From positions 62,001-126,000 of the forward strand of contig NZ_CAXUSG020000002.1 of the NCBI RefSeq assembly GCF_964253915.1: 64,000 nucleotides of DNA, in the 5' to 3' direction. Shown here piece after piece: positions 25,850 to 33,823 of this stretch. Numbering within the stretch: the first letter of the stretch is position 1; every line of letters starts with the position of its first letter. Made by a program: the position numbers and the translations under genes. The stretch is from Metarhizobium sp964253915 (GTDB taxonomy: Bacteria > Pseudomonadota > Alphaproteobacteria > Rhizobiales > Rhizobiaceae). Under the pieces are notes generated by a model. That model searched no databases and was not told the origin of the DNA. It saw nothing but the letters and a program-made list of their open reading frames with translations.

Positions 25850-26767
25850 GTGACCGATATCGTCCGCGAAAACGCCGTTCCGCCAACCGCCGCCAGGCGC
25901 GGCGCCACGCCGACACAGCGCATGCTGCAGATCGCCTTTGCCCGCACGGATTTCCGCATCGGCCTGATCGGATTTGGCCTGCTGGTCGGGCTGGCGATCC
26001 TGCTTCCGCTGGTCAGCTCGATCGACCCGGTCAAGATCGCTTACACCTCCAAGCTCCTGCCGCCCTTCCCGGCGGAGGGCTGGAAATGGCCCTACCTGCT
26101 CGGCACCGACCAACTCGGCCGCGACGTGCTGATGCGCTGTCTCGTCGGCTTGCGCTATTCGTTGCTGATCGGCGTCACCACGGTGGTGCTGATGTTCATT
26201 GTCGGCTGCAGCCTCGGCCTTTACGCCGGCTTTCGCGGCGGCTGGGCCGATGCGGTGATCATGCGGCTGACCGACGCGCAGCTGTCGATCCCGATGATCA
26301 TCCTCGCCATCACCATTCTCGGCGTCTCGCGGCCGACGGTGCCGGCGATCATCCTCGTGCTCGGCCTGTCCGGCTGGCCGCTGTATGCCCGTGTCGCCCG
26401 TTCCGTTGCGCTTGGCGAACGCAATCGCGGTTACGTGCTCGGCGAAAGGGTGCTCGGCGCCTCGGATCTGCGCATCATGCTGCTTTTCGTCGCCCCGGTC
26501 GTGTTGCCGCCGATCGCCTTCGTTGCCGTGCTGGATATCGCCCGCATGATGATCTTCGAATCCATCCTCGGTTTCCTCGGGCTGGGCGTGCAGCCGCCGA
26601 CGCCGACCTTCGGCAACGTCATCGCCGATGCGCGAAAATACCTGCTCAACGCCTGGTGGATCGCCACCATGCCCGGCCTGTTCATGCTGGTTTCGCTCAC
26701 CTGTCTTAATCTGATGGGCTCGGCGCTGGAGCGCGCCCGCAATGCGGTGCTGAGAGGAGAGGCGTGA
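25850..26767 (+). CDS. ABC importer permease, DppC type
   Basis: This 305-residue permease starts at GTG 25850, one base after the DppB-type stop. It has about six membrane helices; the family motif GTDQLGRDVLMRCLVGLRYSLLIG follows the first periplasmic loop, and the EAA region SVALGERNRGYVLGERVLGAS couples to the ATPase. PPTPTFGNVIADARKYL near the C-terminus is typical for DppC. Its stop TGA overlaps the start of the ATPase gene, indicating translational coupling. Confidence 0.93.
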   Translation: MTDIVRENAVPPTAARRGATPTQRMLQIAFARTDFRIGLIGFGLLVGLAILLPLVSSIDPVKIAYTSKLLPPFPAEGWKWPYLLGTDQLGRDVLMRCLVGLRYSLLIGVTTVVLMFIVGCSLGLYAGFRGGWADAVIMRLTDAQLSIPMIILAITILGVSRPTVPAIILVLGLSGWPLYARVARSVALGERNRGYVLGERVLGASDLRIMLLFVAPVVLPPIAFVAVLDIARMMIFESILGFLGLGVQPPTPTFGNVIADARKYLLNAWWIATMPGLFMLVSLTCLNLMGSALERARNAVLRGEA

Positions 26768-28593
26768 TGAACGATCCCATTCTCGCCGTCTCCAATCTCG
26801 GCGTCGAACTGCAACGGGCCGGCGAGGCGCGTCGGGTGGTCGACGATGTCGGCTTTTCCCTGGCACCGGGCGAAGTGCTCGGCCTCGTCGGCGAAGCGGG
26901 CTCGGGCAAATCGGTACTGGCCCGGGCGCTGGTGCGGGCGATCTCCTCGCCGCTGGACATCGTTTCGGGCAAGGTCGTTTTCGAGGGCAAGGACATTCTC
27001 TCCGCCGACCGCCGCGGCCTGATGGCGATCCGCGGCAACCGTATCGGTTTCATCGGCGCCAACCCGATGGGCTCTCTCGATCCGCGCCTGTCGATCGGCA
27101 GCCAGATCGTCGAAAAACTGCATTCGGTGAAGCCCGGCATCGGGCGTGCCGAGGCGCGGGAAAAGGTCCTCGATCTTTTCGGACGTGTCCGCATCCCGTC
27201 GCCGGCGGCGCGTTTCCACGAAGCGCCGTTCCAGTTTTCCGGCGGCATGATGCAGCGGGTGATGATCGTCGATGCCCTTGTTTCCGATCCCTCGCTGGTG
27301 ATCGCCGACAACATTACCCAGCCGCTCGACGTTACCGTGGCGGCGCAGATCATTCGCCTCATCGCTGATTTGCAGCAAAGCCTGGGCACGGCCTTCCTGT
27401 TCATCTCCTCGTCGCTGCCGGTGGTGGCGCAGATCGCCGAGCGGACGCTGGTGATGCAGCGCGGCCGCATCGTCGAGGAGGGGCGGACGCAAGACCTCGC
27501 CGCCAATCCCCGGCAGGCCTACACCCGCACCCTGATCTCCCGTATTCCACCGATCTGGAAGGATGTCAGCGCGCCGGTCGCGGCCGAAGGGGAGGCGGTG
27601 TTGAAGATCGACAACGTCACCCGCACCTACCGCGTGCGCCGGCGCAACACCTTCAACAGTTTCAACGCGGTCAAGGCCGTTCGGGACGTTTCCTTCACCG
27701 TGAAAGCCCGCGAAAACTTCGGCATCGTCGGCGAAAGCGGCTGCGGAAAATCGACGCTGACGCGGCTGCTCGCCTGGCTGGAGCAGCCCGACAGCGGCCG
27801 TATCGCCTTTCTCGGCAAGGACCTGTCGCAACTGTCCTCCCGGTCGCTCACCGAATTTCGAAAGTCGTTCCAGCTGCTGCTGCAGGACCCCTACGGCTCG
27901 CTGCCGGCCAACATGCCGGTCCAGCGCATGATCGAGGAGCCGCTGCTGATCCACGGCGCCGGCAAGGCGGAGGCGGCGCTTCTGGCACAGGAGGCGATGG
28001 CCGAGGTCGGGCTGGGCATCGAACTGGCCGAGCGGCTGCCGGTGGGCTTGAGCGCCGGCCAGCGCCAGCGCATCAACATCGCCAGGGCGCTGGTGCTGAA
28101 ACCGCAACTGCTGATCCTCGACGAAACGCTGTCAGCGCTCGACCAGGTGGAGCAGGCCGAACTTCTCGACCTGTTCAACCGGCTGCAGGCGACACACGGC
28201 TTTTCCTACGTGTTCATCTCGCACGACCTGGCGCTGGTGCGGCGGATGTGCCACCGCATCGCCGTGATGTATCTCGGCCGCATCGTCGAATTGGCTGACA
28301 ATGCAACTCTGTTCGAGCACCCGCATCATCCCTATACGCGGGCATTGCTCAGTGCTATGCCGACCTTGGAGGACAATCGTTTTCCGCGTTCCCGCTACCT
28401 GCTGGACGGCGAGCCGCCGAGCCCGATCGAGTTGCCGCAGGGCTGTTCGTTCCGGTCCCGTTGTCCGCGCGCTCAGGGCGATTGTCAGAAGATCGACCCG
28501 CCGCTGCTCGTCGTCGACGGCGGCGGCAATGCCGCTGCATGCCTGCATATGCACGAGGCAATGCTGGAGAAGGAGACCGCCGATGTCGAGTGA
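26767..28593 (+). CDS. fused DppD-DppF-type ABC ATPase with degenerate first half
   Basis: This 608-residue protein joins two ABC domains that are separate in most Dpp importers. First half (1-265): Walker A GEAGSGKS (42-49) and signature FSGGMMQ (157-163) are intact. The Q-loop glutamine is alanine (A98 in IGANPM), the catalytic glutamate is asparagine (N182 in VIADNITQPLD), and the H-loop histidine is serine (S215 in FISSSLP). Second half (278-608): Walker A GESGCGKST, Q373, LSAGQRQ, E453 in LLILDETLSALD, and H486 in FISHDL are all present. The C-terminal oligopeptide-type extension includes GCSFRSRCPRA. One composite site probably hydrolyses ATP. The ATG at 26767 overlaps the permease stop. 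Confidence 0.93.
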   Translation: MNDPILAVSNLGVELQRAGEARRVVDDVGFSLAPGEVLGLVGEAGSGKSVLARALVRAISSPLDIVSGKVVFEGKDILSADRRGLMAIRGNRIGFIGANPMGSLDPRLSIGSQIVEKLHSVKPGIGRAEAREKVLDLFGRVRIPSPAARFHEAPFQFSGGMMQRVMIVDALVSDPSLVIADNITQPLDVTVAAQIIRLIADLQQSLGTAFLFISSSLPVVAQIAERTLVMQRGRIVEEGRTQDLAANPRQAYTRTLISRIPPIWKDVSAPVAAEGEAVLKIDNVTRTYRVRRRNTFNSFNAVKAVRDVSFTVKARENFGIVGESGCGKSTLTRLLAWLEQPDSGRIAFLGKDLSQLSSRSLTEFRKSFQLLLQDPYGSLPANMPVQRMIEEPLLIHGAGKAEAALLAQEAMAEVGLGIELAERLPVGLSAGQRQRINIARALVLKPQLLILDETLSALDQVEQAELLDLFNRLQATHGFSYVFISHDLALVRRMCHRIAVMYLGRIVELADNATLFEHPHHPYTRALLSAMPTLEDNRFPRSRYLLDGEPPSPIELPQGCSFRSRCPRAQGDCQKIDPPLLVVDGGGNAAACLHMHEAMLEKETADVE

Positions 28594-29341
28594 AGTCCGC
28601 AAGGAGGTCATTCTGGAGCGGCTGGACCGCGACCAGCGGGTGAGTGTCCTGGAGCTTTCGGCGGAATTCGGCGTGTCCGGCGAAACGATCCGGCGCGACC
28701 TCAAGGACCTGGAGGCCGAGGGCGTCGTCCGGCGGGTGCATGGCGGCGCCATTCCGGCCGGCCGCACCGCCGATACGCCGATCACCGAACGCATCAAACT
28801 GAACGCGCTGGAAAAGGATGAGGTCGCCGGGCTGGCGCGCGGGTTGATCAACGACGACTGCGTCATCTTCCTCGATACCGGCACGACGACGCTGGCGCTG
28901 GCGAGACGGCTCATCGGCTTCAAGAAGCTCCGGCTCTACACAAATTCGCTTCGCATCGCCCAGGCCGCCTGCGAACACTTTGGTGTGCAGGTGCAGATGA
29001 CGCCCGGACGGCTCAGGCCGGTGGAACAAGACCTCGTCGGCTACGACACGATCTCCTACATCCAGCAGTTCCATTTCGACATGGTGTTCATGGGGGCAGC
29101 CGCCATCAACGCCGATTACGGATTCATGGATTTCGAGGAGGACGAGGCGCGCATTCGCCAGAACCTGCTGGCCCAGACGTCGCGCAGCGTCATGCTGGCC
29201 GATCATTCGAAATTCGGCAAGGTCGGCAATGTCATCACCGCGCCGTTCGGCCGTGTCCACACGCTGGTCACCGACCGCCGCCCGCCGGAAGCGGTTGAAC
29301 GTGCGGTCGCGGCCGAACCGCTGGAGATCGTCCATGCATGA
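28583..29341 (+). CDS. DeoR-family transcriptional regulator
   Basis: This 252-residue repressor has an N-terminal winged helix (ERLDRDQRVSVLELSAEFGV, SGETIRRDLKDLEAEGVV, RRVHGGA) and a C-terminal DeoR sensor domain (FLDTGTTTLALARRL, YTNSLRIAQ). The latter usually binds a phosphorylated sugar or similar metabolite. The ATG at 28583 has AGGAG and overlaps the ATPase gene by 11 bp. Being inside the catabolic operon, it likely represses the promoter at 21744 and may be released by a phosphorylated intermediate made by the two downstream kinases. Confidence 0.93.
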   Translation: MSSEVRKEVILERLDRDQRVSVLELSAEFGVSGETIRRDLKDLEAEGVVRRVHGGAIPAGRTADTPITERIKLNALEKDEVAGLARGLINDDCVIFLDTGTTTLALARRLIGFKKLRLYTNSLRIAQAACEHFGVQVQMTPGRLRPVEQDLVGYDTISYIQQFHFDMVFMGAAAINADYGFMDFEEDEARIRQNLLAQTSRSVMLADHSKFGKVGNVITAPFGRVHTLVTDRRPPEAVERAVAAEPLEIVHA

Positions 29342-30611
29342 AACAGCGGCAATCAATGACCTCGACAGGCTCACTGCGATCTTCGATCGCATCTCCGCCG
29401 TTGGCGCCAGGCCGGGCGAAGGCGTGACGCGGCTGGCAGCCAGCGCCGAGGATGGCGCAGCACGCGCCATCTTTGCCGAATGGATGATTGAGGGCGGCGC
29501 GCGGATCGAACAGGATGCGATCGGCAACCAGTTCGCCTGCTTCGACTGGGCAGGCGAGGCGGCGCCGTGGGTTTTCGCCGGGTCCCATCTCGATACGCAG
29601 CCGCGCGGCGGCCGTTTCGACGGTGCGTTCGGCGTTCTGGCTGCCGGTTGTGCCGCGCTCGCCATGTCTCATGATCTTGGGACGATGCGCTTCAAGCCAG
29701 CGTGCAATCTCGCCGTCGTCAACTGGACGAACGAAGAAGGTGCTCGCTACCAGCCGAGCCTGACGGGCAGCGGCGTGTTTTCTGGCGCCTTGCCGCTGGA
29801 ACGGGCATTGGCGTTGCGTGATGGTGTCGGTGTCGAACTGGGAGCGGCGCTTGCGGCTATCGGCATAACCGGCGCAACACAAAACGTACCGCCGCGTCCG
29901 AAAACCTATGTCGAGCTGCATGTCGAGCAGGGACGGATCCTCAATGAGGCCGGCCGCGGCATCGGTGTCGTCGAAGGAACCTGGGCAGCCCGCAAGATCA
30001 CCGCCAGCTGGATCGGCCGTGCCGCCCATACCGGCCCGACGCCGATGGCCGACCGTCGCGACGCGTTGCTGGCGGCGGCGCAGGGCATTGCCGGTTTCGA
30101 AGCGGTGACGGCGCAGGCCTATCCGCATCTTCACCGGTCCGCTGCCCGCCTGGTGGTCGAGCCGAACTCGCCGAACGTCGTGGTGGAGCGCGCCACCGTC
30201 TGGTTCGAGCTGCGTGGCCTCGATACCGCCGAACTCGACCGGGCCGGGCAGGCCGTGCTGGCATTGTTCGCCAAGGCGGCGTCCGACACGGGGACACGGC
30301 TGGAGATTGCCGCGGATATGCTGCGGGCGCCGGCCGAAATGGATGCCGGCCTGATGGCGCTTGTCGGCGAGGCGGCCCGATCCGCCGGCTTCGAGCCGCT
30401 GATCATGCGATCCGTCGCCGGCCACGACGCTGTGGCGCTGCAGAACAGCGGCATCGCCTCGGCGCTGATTTTCGTTCCGAGCGTCGACGGCATTGCCCAT
30501 CACCCCGACGAATTCACTCATCCCGAAGATCTCCAGGCTGGTCTCTCGGTTCTGGAATCTGTCCTGCGGCGGTTGGTGGAAGCCCCCGCCGGTCAAGACA
30601 AAAAAGATTAG
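29334..30611 (+). CDS. M20-family Zn hydrolase, N-carbamoyl-amino-acid hydrolase/allantoate amidohydrolase type
   Basis: This 425-residue amidohydrolase has the family metal sites: H85 and D87 in GSHLDTQPRGG, D96 in RFDGAFGVLAAG, E134/E135 in WTNEEGARY, H in ELHVEQG, and the C-terminal HHPDEFT histidine. The dimerisation-lid stretch IGRAAHTGPTPMADRRDAL is also typical. Members cleave N-carbamoyl amino acids, allantoate or ureidoglycine. The ATG at 29334 overlaps the DeoR gene by 8 bp. With the amidase it would give two successive amide/ureide cleavages on the imported compound. Confidence 0.92.
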   Translation: MHETAAINDLDRLTAIFDRISAVGARPGEGVTRLAASAEDGAARAIFAEWMIEGGARIEQDAIGNQFACFDWAGEAAPWVFAGSHLDTQPRGGRFDGAFGVLAAGCAALAMSHDLGTMRFKPACNLAVVNWTNEEGARYQPSLTGSGVFSGALPLERALALRDGVGVELGAALAAIGITGATQNVPPRPKTYVELHVEQGRILNEAGRGIGVVEGTWAARKITASWIGRAAHTGPTPMADRRDALLAAAQGIAGFEAVTAQAYPHLHRSAARLVVEPNSPNVVVERATVWFELRGLDTAELDRAGQAVLALFAKAASDTGTRLEIAADMLRAPAEMDAGLMALVGEAARSAGFEPLIMRSVAGHDAVALQNSGIASALIFVPSVDGIAHHPDEFTHPEDLQAGLSVLESVLRRLVEAPAGQDKKD

Positions 30612-30621
30612 AGGGAGCGCC

Positions 30622-31545
30622 ATGCAGCACGACGATCCTATCCAGGCCGCGCTCGAGCGGGCAGGTTTTCACGGTGCGGTCCTTTCGCCACCGATTGGTG
30701 GCGTGGTGTCACCCATTCATCGCGCCGTCGAGAACAATTGCTGTTTCGCGACCATTTCCGACGCTGCGCCGGTCTTCGTCAAGCGCCGGCATGAGGACAT
30801 GGCGGCCTTCATCGATCCCGAGGATGTCATCGAGGCGAGCGGCAAGGCCGGCGACATCGGCATCGCCCCAAAACTTCTGCATGCCGAGGCAAGCAGCGGC
30901 GTGCTGATATTCGAGGCGCTCGGCGAAGAGTGGTCCTGGGGGCATGTGGATGTGCTGCGGCGTCCGCACGTGCTGGAAAACCTGCTGGCGGCAAAGCGGC
31001 GGTTCCACAGTGTTGCGCCGCTCGCGCAGACGCGCAGCGTCTTCGATCTTGTGACGACCTATCGCCGCCTTGCGAACGAAGTGCCGCTGCCCACGCCCGT
31101 CGCCAGCGTTTCGGCCACGATGGGCGACATCGCCGCTGCGATTGCTGCGTCGGGCGTCGACACCGTCGCCTGCCATGCGGATGGTGCGTCGTCCAACGTC
31201 ATGGTCGGGCCTTCGAATGCCGTTCGCCTCGTCGATTTCGAATGGGCACGACAGGCGGACCCGGCCCATGATCTCGGCACCGTGCTGGCCGAACTTCTGC
31301 CTTTCGACGGCGAGTCCTTGCTGGCAATCGAGATGGCGACGGGCAAGCCGGATGCGCAGGTGCTGGCACGTGCCCGTCTCTATGGGGCGGCGGACGACCT
31401 GATGTGGGCGCTCTGGGGCTTCATCCATGCAGCACAGTCGCCGCGCAAGCATGTCGAGTTCTTCAAATATGCCGAATGGCGCCTGTTGCGGGCGCGCACC
31501 GTCGTCGAGGGGCCGCGTTTTCAGACGTGGCTGAAGCAGGTTTGA
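30622..31545 (+). CDS. APH/choline-kinase-like phosphotransferase (first of a pair)
   Basis: This 307-residue protein of the aminoglycoside phosphotransferase/choline kinase fold has ATP-lobe FVKRRHEDMAAF and a catalytic region VACHADGASSNVMVG followed by VRLVDFEWA (metal-binding DFE). The usual HGD or HND catalytic motif is HAD here, keeping the histidine and catalytic aspartate. The ATG at 30622 has GAGGGAG upstream, 10 bp after the M20 gene. Linkage to a catabolic importer argues for a metabolic kinase acting on an amino alcohol or hydroxy amino acid, not drug resistance. The substrate is unknown. Confidence 0.82.
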   Translation: MQHDDPIQAALERAGFHGAVLSPPIGGVVSPIHRAVENNCCFATISDAAPVFVKRRHEDMAAFIDPEDVIEASGKAGDIGIAPKLLHAEASSGVLIFEALGEEWSWGHVDVLRRPHVLENLLAAKRRFHSVAPLAQTRSVFDLVTTYRRLANEVPLPTPVASVSATMGDIAAAIAASGVDTVACHADGASSNVMVGPSNAVRLVDFEWARQADPAHDLGTVLAELLPFDGESLLAIEMATGKPDAQVLARARLYGAADDLMWALWGFIHAAQSPRKHVEFFKYAEWRLLRARTVVEGPRFQTWLKQV

Positions 31546-31558
31546 GCAGGAGTATGCG

Positions 31559-32497
31559 ATGAGACGCAGGCTGGGCGAAGGTGTGAGCGTTGCGGAACAG
31601 GCGATAGAGGCGGCAATCGGCGCCTCGGCGGACTGGCGCGGGCGGGATTCGGCCTACGAGCCGGTTCCCGGCGGCATCAGCAATCCGAACTGGCGCGTCT
31701 TCATCGACGGCGCTCCGCACAGTTTCTTCGTGAAAATCCCTGGCGCCGGCACGGAAATGTTCATCGACCGCACGGCGGCCAACGAAGCCGGCCGCAAGGC
31801 GCATGCCGCAGGTGTCGGTGCCCGCATCATTGATTTCTTTCCCGATACCGGCGTCGAGGTCAGCGAGTTCGTCGAAGGCTTGAGGACATCGACCAATGCC
31901 GACTTTGTCGACCCCGTTGTCCGCTTCAACGGCCTGCGCGCGCTCAAGGCCTTCAACGACGCCGCATCGCTTTCCCTGGTCAAGACCACCTTTGACATGA
32001 TCGACGAGCATTTCCAGCAGGTCCTTGCGCTGGGTGGCGAGTTCCCGTCGGATTTCGGCTGGCTCAACGCGCGTTATCGCGAGGCGCGGCAGGCGTTGGA
32101 AGCCTCCGGCCTCGACCTGGCGCCCTGCATGAACGACACGCTGGCCGGCAATTTCCTGCTGCATGCCGACCGCCGGGTGATGCTCGTCGATTTCGAATAT
32201 GCCTCGACCAACGACCGCGCCGCGGAACTGGCCCTCTGGTTCAGCGAAATGTGTTTTTCGCCGGAAGTGGAAGCCGAACTGATCGAGGAATATTACGGCC
32301 GGATCGATGATGCCCTGCTGGCGCGGGTTTCGCTCTTCAAGGCGCTTGTCGACCTGAAATGGTCGACCTGGGCCATGGTGCAGAACCAGGTGTCCCGCCT
32401 CGATTTCGATTTCTTCAAATACGGTTTCTGGAAGCATATGCGCGCCCGATTCGTGATGAGCGATCCGCGCTGGGCCGAGTGGTTGAAGGCGGTCTAG
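31559..32497 (+). CDS. APH/choline-kinase-like phosphotransferase (second of a pair)
   Basis: This 312-residue kinase-fold protein resembles LicA/choline kinases: GGISNPNWRVFIDG (family GGxTNxNY-type loop), FFVKIPGAGTEMFIDRTAANEA with the ATP lysine, and the catalytic stretch PCMNDTLAGNFLL with VMLVDFEYA. The HND catalytic motif is MND, so the histidine is methionine while aspartate and asparagine remain. The C-terminal half has the aromatic-rich FWKHMRARF typical of choline kinases. It starts 13 bp after the first kinase. The pair is divergent in sequence, so they may act on different substrates or form a heterodimer. Confidence 0.82.
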   Translation: MRRRLGEGVSVAEQAIEAAIGASADWRGRDSAYEPVPGGISNPNWRVFIDGAPHSFFVKIPGAGTEMFIDRTAANEAGRKAHAAGVGARIIDFFPDTGVEVSEFVEGLRTSTNADFVDPVVRFNGLRALKAFNDAASLSLVKTTFDMIDEHFQQVLALGGEFPSDFGWLNARYREARQALEASGLDLAPCMNDTLAGNFLLHADRRVMLVDFEYASTNDRAAELALWFSEMCFSPEVEAELIEEYYGRIDDALLARVSLFKALVDLKWSTWAMVQNQVSRLDFDFFKYGFWKHMRARFVMSDPRWAEWLKAV

Positions 32498-32800
32498 CGG
32501 AAGGGAATGCTCCAAATCCTCGATTCTATCTGCCGCGGAACGCGGCTTGCATTGCGTTTCGGTTTCCACGCGAAACGGCATGCCGGCAAAGCTTTGCCGG
32601 CCGGATCAGCAACCGCTTTCCTGTACAGTGTGTCAGAAAAACGAAATTGCTCCCCCCGTCCTTTAAAGGGATGTTGACCCCGTTCCGGTGAGGAGAGCCG
32701 GGGCGTGGTGGAGGAATCTTCCGGGTTTTGCCCGTGAAGGCAGACGTTGTGGACGGCTGGCCCTGCGGGCCGGCGATTGCCGCGACGGGGAGGAATAGTT
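32498..32800. other. 303-bp gap between the two importer operons
   Basis: No gene is supported. It contains a perfect 20-bp palindrome (32582-32601) and a partial dyad GTTTCG-N10-CGAAAC near 32560. The region probably ends the kinase operon and carries the promoter of the ribose-type importer. The long antisense frame crossing it is a high-GC shadow. Confidence 0.5.
32582..32601. promoter_or_regulatory. perfect 20-bp palindrome
   Basis: GCCGGCAAAG is followed directly by its exact complement, giving a gapless 20-bp dyad 85 bases after the second kinase stop and about 200 bases before the importer permease. Without a loop or T-run it fits a repressor operator at least as well as a terminator. 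Confidence 0.4.
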
Positions 32801-33790
32801 TTGGCAGCACAGCGGCAACCGCAGGGGCGCATCAGGATCAACCAGGAAACCGTGGTGATCGCCATCTCGGTGGTGCTTTTCCTGGTCTTCTCCATCTTCC
32901 TCAACAAGTTCCTGTCGCAGGGCAACATCATCGCGCTTCTGAAGAACGTCGCGATCCTCGGAACGCTGGCTGTCGGCATGGGTTTCGTGGTCGTCGGCCG
33001 CGGCATCGACCTCACCATGGTGGCGGTGATGGTGGTCGGTGTGGCGTTCAGCATCTGGCTGTCGACCAAGGGCGTCAGCTTCACCTTTGCGATCATCGTC
33101 GGCGGCCTTTTGGTGGCGCTGCTGGGATTGTTCACCGGCATCCTCGTTGCCATCGCTGAAATCCCGCCGATCTTCGCCACGCTGGCGATCGCTTCGGCAG
33201 TCTATGGCGCCGGCCGCATCCTGTTCAGCTCCGACGTGCTGTATGCGCCGGCGAATATCCATTGGCTGACGTTTATCGGATCGGGAACGATCTTCGGCAT
33301 TCCGATGTCGGTGGTGGTTTTTGCCGCCGTTGCCTTCGTCATGAGTCTGTTCCTGAAGAAGACGCGGTTCGGCCGGCTCGTTTATGCCAGCGGCGACAAT
33401 CCGGCCGCCGCCCGCAATTCCGGCCTGCCGACGCGGCCGGTGATCATCACCCAATATGTCGTCAGCGCGCTGATCGCCTTCATCGCCGGCATCATCATGA
33501 CCGGCCTCGTCACCGGCATCAACACCCGGCTTTATAACTCGACGCTGATCTACGACGTGCTGCTGGTGGTGGTGCTCGGCGGCATCGGTCTTTCGGGCGG
33601 GCAGGGCGGGGTGCGTAACGTCATCGTCGGCACCATCCTGGTCGGCATCCTGATCAACGGCATGACCATCCTGAATTTCAGCTACACGAGCCAGAACCTG
33701 ATCAAGAGCGTCATCCTGCTCGGCGCGCTCGCCATCGACGCGGTGATCAACCCGCGCGACGAGCAGACCTCGCAGAGCGGCGACATCTGA
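32801..33790 (+). CDS. ribose-type ABC permease (RbsC family)
   Basis: This 329-residue inner-membrane permease of the BPD_transp_2 family has eight to ten helices. Family motifs seen are GTLAVGMGFVVVGRGIDLTM (the GIDLS-type loop), YASGDNPAAARNSGL and VLGGIGLSGGQGGVRNVIVGT. The start is TTG 32801 (MAAQRQPQ), with GGAGG seven bases upstream; no ATG or GTG in this position has a ribosome site. It is the first gene of a second importer operon and forms a likely heterodimer with the fused permease at 34853. Confidence 0.9.
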   Translation: MAAQRQPQGRIRINQETVVIAISVVLFLVFSIFLNKFLSQGNIIALLKNVAILGTLAVGMGFVVVGRGIDLTMVAVMVVGVAFSIWLSTKGVSFTFAIIVGGLLVALLGLFTGILVAIAEIPPIFATLAIASAVYGAGRILFSSDVLYAPANIHWLTFIGSGTIFGIPMSVVVFAAVAFVMSLFLKKTRFGRLVYASGDNPAAARNSGLPTRPVIITQYVVSALIAFIAGIIMTGLVTGINTRLYNSTLIYDVLLVVVLGGIGLSGGQGGVRNVIVGTILVGILINGMTILNFSYTSQNLIKSVILLGALAIDAVINPRDEQTSQSGDI

Positions 33791-33823
33791 CGTCCAAGAA
33801 TTTTTGAAGTGGAGGAGAACATC

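Noticed and set aside
30622..32497. Aminoglycoside resistance genes
   Set aside because: The fold is shared with resistance kinases, but the operon context with an importer and amide hydrolases and the divergent motifs favour a metabolic role.
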